DNA from: Halomonas sp. M4R1S46
GTDB taxonomy: Bacteria; Pseudomonadota; Gammaproteobacteria; Pseudomonadales; Halomonadaceae
DNA length: 64,000 nucleotides
Direction of reading: 5' to 3'
Assembly (NCBI RefSeq): GCF_025725685.1
Contig: NZ_CP107008.1
Span: forward strand, 2,232,001 to 2,296,000
The translations under genes and the position numbers were made by a program. Positions 61,751 to 64,000 of this stretch are shown one piece after another (positions within the stretch are counted from its first letter, which is position 1; every line of letters starts with the position of its first letter). Below the pieces are notes generated by a model. The model did not search any database. It worked only from the letters and a program-made list of their open reading frames with translations, and was not told where the DNA came from.

Positions 61751-61790
61751 ATGAAGCATGATGGTCGCTAGGTGTGATCTCTCGGTAGGT

Positions 61791-62716
61791 TGTTCATCCG
61801 GAACCTACCCGGACAATTGGAGGTGCGACCCAAACCAACCTCCAGGAGGCCCGGATGAACACCCATAAGAATGCCCGTCTCACACCGCATGGTCGAGCCC
61901 TGCTGGTCCGCCGAGTCGTTGACGAAGGGCTCCGGCCAGAGGAGGTCGCCCAGGCGCAAGGTGTCAGTGTGAGGACGGTCTACAAGTGGGTGCGCCGCTA
62001 CCGGCAAGAGGGTGAGGCCGGGCTGCAGAACCGCTCTTCTCGTCCCCGTCGCTGCCCTCATGCGGTCCCTGCCGAGGTTCGCGAGCAGGTCCTCGAGCGT
62101 CGCCAGCAGCGCCAGACCTACCGCCAGATCGCCGAGCGGTTAGGGATCGGACACAGCACGGTCGCACGGCTCCTCGAACGCGAGGGGCTGAATCGTCTCC
62201 CGGCCTTGGCACCTGCCCGTCCCGTGAATCGTTACGAGCATGACGCGCCGGGAGATCTACTGCACCTGGACATCAAGAAACTCGGCCGCTTCGAACGCCC
62301 AGGGCATCGTGTCACCGGCGATCGCCAGCAGAACACGCGGGGCGCCGGCTGGGAGTATGTTCACATCGCCATCGACGATCACTCGCGGGTCGCTTTCGGC
62401 ACCCGCTATCCCGATGAAACCGGTTGGAGTGCGTGCTATGCCCTATTGGAGGCCGTGCGCTATTACCGAGGACTGGGAATTCGCTTCACGCGCGTGCTGA
62501 CCGACAATGGTGGATGCTACAAATCCAAGCCGTTCCGCCGCCTGTGCCGGCGTCTGGGACTGAAGCGCAAACGCACTCGACCCTATACGCCCCGCACCAA
62601 TGGCAAGGCAGAGCGGTTCATTCAGACCGCGCTGCGGGAATGGGCCTACGCCCGGTCATACATCAGCTCGGAGGAGCGAGGCAGGCATCTGCCTGCCTGG
62701 CTTCATCAGTACAACT
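61791..62716 (+). mobile_element. IS481-family element, interrupted by IS66
   Basis: The left end is placed near 61791 (TGTTCATCCGGAACCTACCC) from its position upstream of the transposase; the exact base is uncertain. The element is cut at 62716, where the IS66 terminal sequence GTAAGCG begins. The right part of this element, if kept, lies beyond the window on the far side of the IS66 insertion. Confidence 0.7.
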
Positions 62717-62748
62717 GTAAGCGTTCGGGCATCACCACCGGCACATGA
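61855..62748 (+). pseudogene. IS481-family transposase, C-terminus replaced by IS66 insertion
   Basis: The frame encodes an N-terminal helix-turn-helix (RPEEVAQAQGVSVRTVYKWVRRY), a second one (TYRQIAERLGIGHSTVARLL) and the integrase core. The catalytic acids are in LLHLDIKKLGRF, VLTDNGGCY and NGKAERFIQTALREW. All three are intact. After LPAWLHQYN the sequence runs into IS66 DNA and stops after 11 foreign codons. The normal family end (a conserved YNWHRPH-like segment) is therefore missing and the transposase is probably inactive. Confidence 0.85.
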
Positions 62749-64000
62749 TCAGGCGGGTTTTTACCAGTTCTGCGGCAGGAGTTCGTGGACCTGGCTGGCC
62801 TTTTGCGTCGGCAGCCGTTCCAGCACGTCCTTCAGGTAGGCGTAGGGTTCGTGGCCGTTCAGCTTGGCGCACTGAATCAGGCTCATGATGTTGGCGGCAC
62901 GCTGGCCGCTGCGCAGTGACCCGGCGAATAGCCAGTTGCTGCGTCCCAATGCCCAGGGGCGAATCAGGTTCTCGACCCGGTTGTTGTCGATCGGCAGCCC
63001 GCCGTCATCCAGGTAGCGTGTCAGCGCCGCCCAGCGTTTCAGGCTGTAGTCCAGCGCTTTGGCCGTCGCCGAGCCGTTCGGCACTTTCTCCCGGTGAGCC
63101 AGCATCCAGCGGTGTAGCGCGTCGGCAATCGGTCTCGCCCCTGTATCGCGTAACTGCTGGCGTTCTTCCGCGGTCAGTGACTGGGCCTCGCGCTCCACCT
63201 GGTAGAGCTGGCCGATGAGGTCGATGGCCTGTTCGGCGATCTGGCTCTTGCCGGCCACGTGCAGGTCGATGAACTTGCGTCTTGCATGTGCCATGCAGCC
63301 GATCTCGGTGACGCCGTTGGCAAAGCTCTGCTTGTAGCCGCTGTAGTCGTCGCAGATCAGCTTGCCCCGCCACACGCCGAGGAAGTCGCGGGCATGCTGG
63401 CCGCCGCGCCCCTCGCTGAAGTCGTAGATCACCGCCTTCAACCCGGCGTAGGGGGTGGTGGCGTAGGCCCAGAGGTAGGCCCGATGGGTCTTCTTCTTGC
63501 CCGGGGCCAGCATCGGCACCGGCGTCTCGTCGGCATGCAGCACCGGCTCGCTGAGTAGCAGGTCACGTAAGGCATCGATCAGCGGCTGAAGCCGCACGCC
63601 ACAGATGCCGACCCACTCGGCCAGGGTCGAGCGCGGAATCGGTACACCGGCTCGCGCAAAGATCTGCTCCTGGCGATAGAGCGGCAGATGATCGGCGTAT
63701 TTGGCGATCAGCACCTGGGCCAGCAGGCCGGCGGTGGGGATGCCCTTGTCGATGATCTGCGCCGGCATCGGCGCCTGGGTCAGCGTCTCGCAGTGATCGC
63801 AGACCCACTTGCCGCGGATGTGGCGCTCGACGTGGAACTCGCCCGGCGTGTAGTCGAGCTTCTCGCTGATCTCCTCGCCGATCCGCCGCAGTTGGCAACC
63901 GCAGGCGCAATGGTCGCTCTCCGGATCATGGCGGATCTCGGTGCGAGGTAGTTCGGGAGGCAGCGGTGCACGCTTGGGCGTCTTCTTGGCTGGTGGTGCC
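62717..64000 (-). mobile_element. IS66-family element, left end to window edge
   Basis: GTAAGCG at 62717 is the usual terminal sequence of IS66 elements. The tnpC stop lies 44 bases inside. The element inserted into the IS481 transposase gene; the bases before it (GTACAACT, 62709-62716) would be one copy of the expected eight-base target duplication. The other end, with tnpA and tnpB, is outside the window. Confidence 0.8.
62761..64000 (-). CDS. tnpC: IS66-family transposase TnpC, 5' end outside the window
   Basis: The frame is open to the window edge and gives the last 413 residues. It has the zinc-finger-like segment CACGCQLRRIG...CDHCETL. The DDE core acids are in VLHADETPVPML, ICDDYSGYK and NNRVENLIRPWALGR. 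The C-terminal domain ends KASQVHELLPQNW. No lesions are seen. The C-terminal 24 residues match the fossil at 29368-29439, which shows that related elements have entered this region before. Confidence 0.93.
   Translation of the reverse strand, partial: APPAKKTPKRAPLPPELPRTEIRHDPESDHCACGCQLRRIGEEISEKLDYTPGEFHVERHIRGKWVCDHCETLTQAPMPAQIIDKGIPTAGLLAQVLIAKYADHLPLYRQEQIFARAGVPIPRSTLAEWVGICGVRLQPLIDALRDLLLSEPVLHADETPVPMLAPGKKKTHRAYLWAYATTPYAGLKAVIYDFSEGRGGQHARDFLGVWRGKLICDDYSGYKQSFANGVTEIGCMAHARRKFIDLHVAGKSQIAEQAIDLIGQLYQVEREAQSLTAEERQQLRDTGARPIADALHRWMLAHREKVPNGSATAKALDYSLKRWAALTRYLDDGGLPIDNNRVENLIRPWALGRSNWLFAGSLRSGQRAANIMSLIQCAKLNGHEPYAYLKDVLERLPTQKASQVHELLPQNW

Overview
The window is high-GC gammaproteobacterial DNA and most likely comes from a Halomonas-type bacterium (family Halomonadaceae). 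This is inferred from gene content: a psrA-lexA junction as in pseudomonads, an H-NS-like nucleoid protein, a phasin for PHA granules, an ectoine-type binding protein, Trk potassium uptake and a glycerol ABC importer. No rRNA gene is present to settle the species.

Layout. 1-1257: the end of a large surface protein and a broken antitoxin gene. 1258-8443: psrA, then the SOS pair lexA-dinB, small membrane proteins, purU, an RNase J and an H-NS-like gene. 8677-13390: a tight molybdenum-cofactor operon (mobA-mobB-moeA-moaCD-moaE-moaA, transcribed leftwards) containing a MoaC-MoaD fusion. 13594-18448: an Xre-cupin regulator, a LOV (blue-light) c-di-GMP protein and a uracil/xanthine permease. 18856-26855: a glpS-T-P-Q-U-V-D operon for glycerol import and oxidation. 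27513-30859: an accessory block with an AbiE toxin-antitoxin pair, an IS66 fossil and a complete IS3-family element. 31354-36965: a potassium operon, trkH-kdpD-like-kdpE-trkA. 37014-40830: nucleobase salvage (upp, ung, gpt, apt, purine permease). 41005-45413: riboflavin synthase, a probable small RNA or attenuated leader, the methionine importer metNIQ and a free-methionine-sulfoxide reductase. 46389-50838: two tRNA-Val genes, then glpK, glpR and a second glpD. 50917-54642: an EEP-family protein, fumC, a phasin and a lipoprotein. 54740-61584: an orphan EhuB-like protein, a degraded mercury operon (merP relic, merF, merA), an FAD oxidase with an HxlR regulator, and a MerR-HMA fusion followed by a CcdA-like membrane protein. 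61791-64000: an IS481 element interrupted by an IS66 element.

How the genes work together. Glycerol is imported by GlpSTPQUV, phosphorylated by GlpK and oxidised by either of two GlpD proteins. Similar candidate GlpR sites lie before glpS, glpK and the second glpD. MetNIQ and the fRMsr enzyme probably import and repair methionine sulfoxide. Trk subunits are encoded together with a KdpDE-type sensor pair in place of Kdp pump genes. Several operators can be read directly: PsrA before psrA, a PhaR-like dyad before the phasin, and a MerR-type promoter.

The observations most worth following are: two fusion genes (moaC-moaD and merR-HMA) with a Shine-Dalgarno sequence and start codon at the domain boundary, suggesting one gene makes two products; an ATPase pair (GlpS/GlpT) with complementary motif losses; an upstream mini-ORF that copies the start of the AbiEi antitoxin gene; a promoter-to-terminator transcript before metN; and a family of dispersed palindromic repeats.
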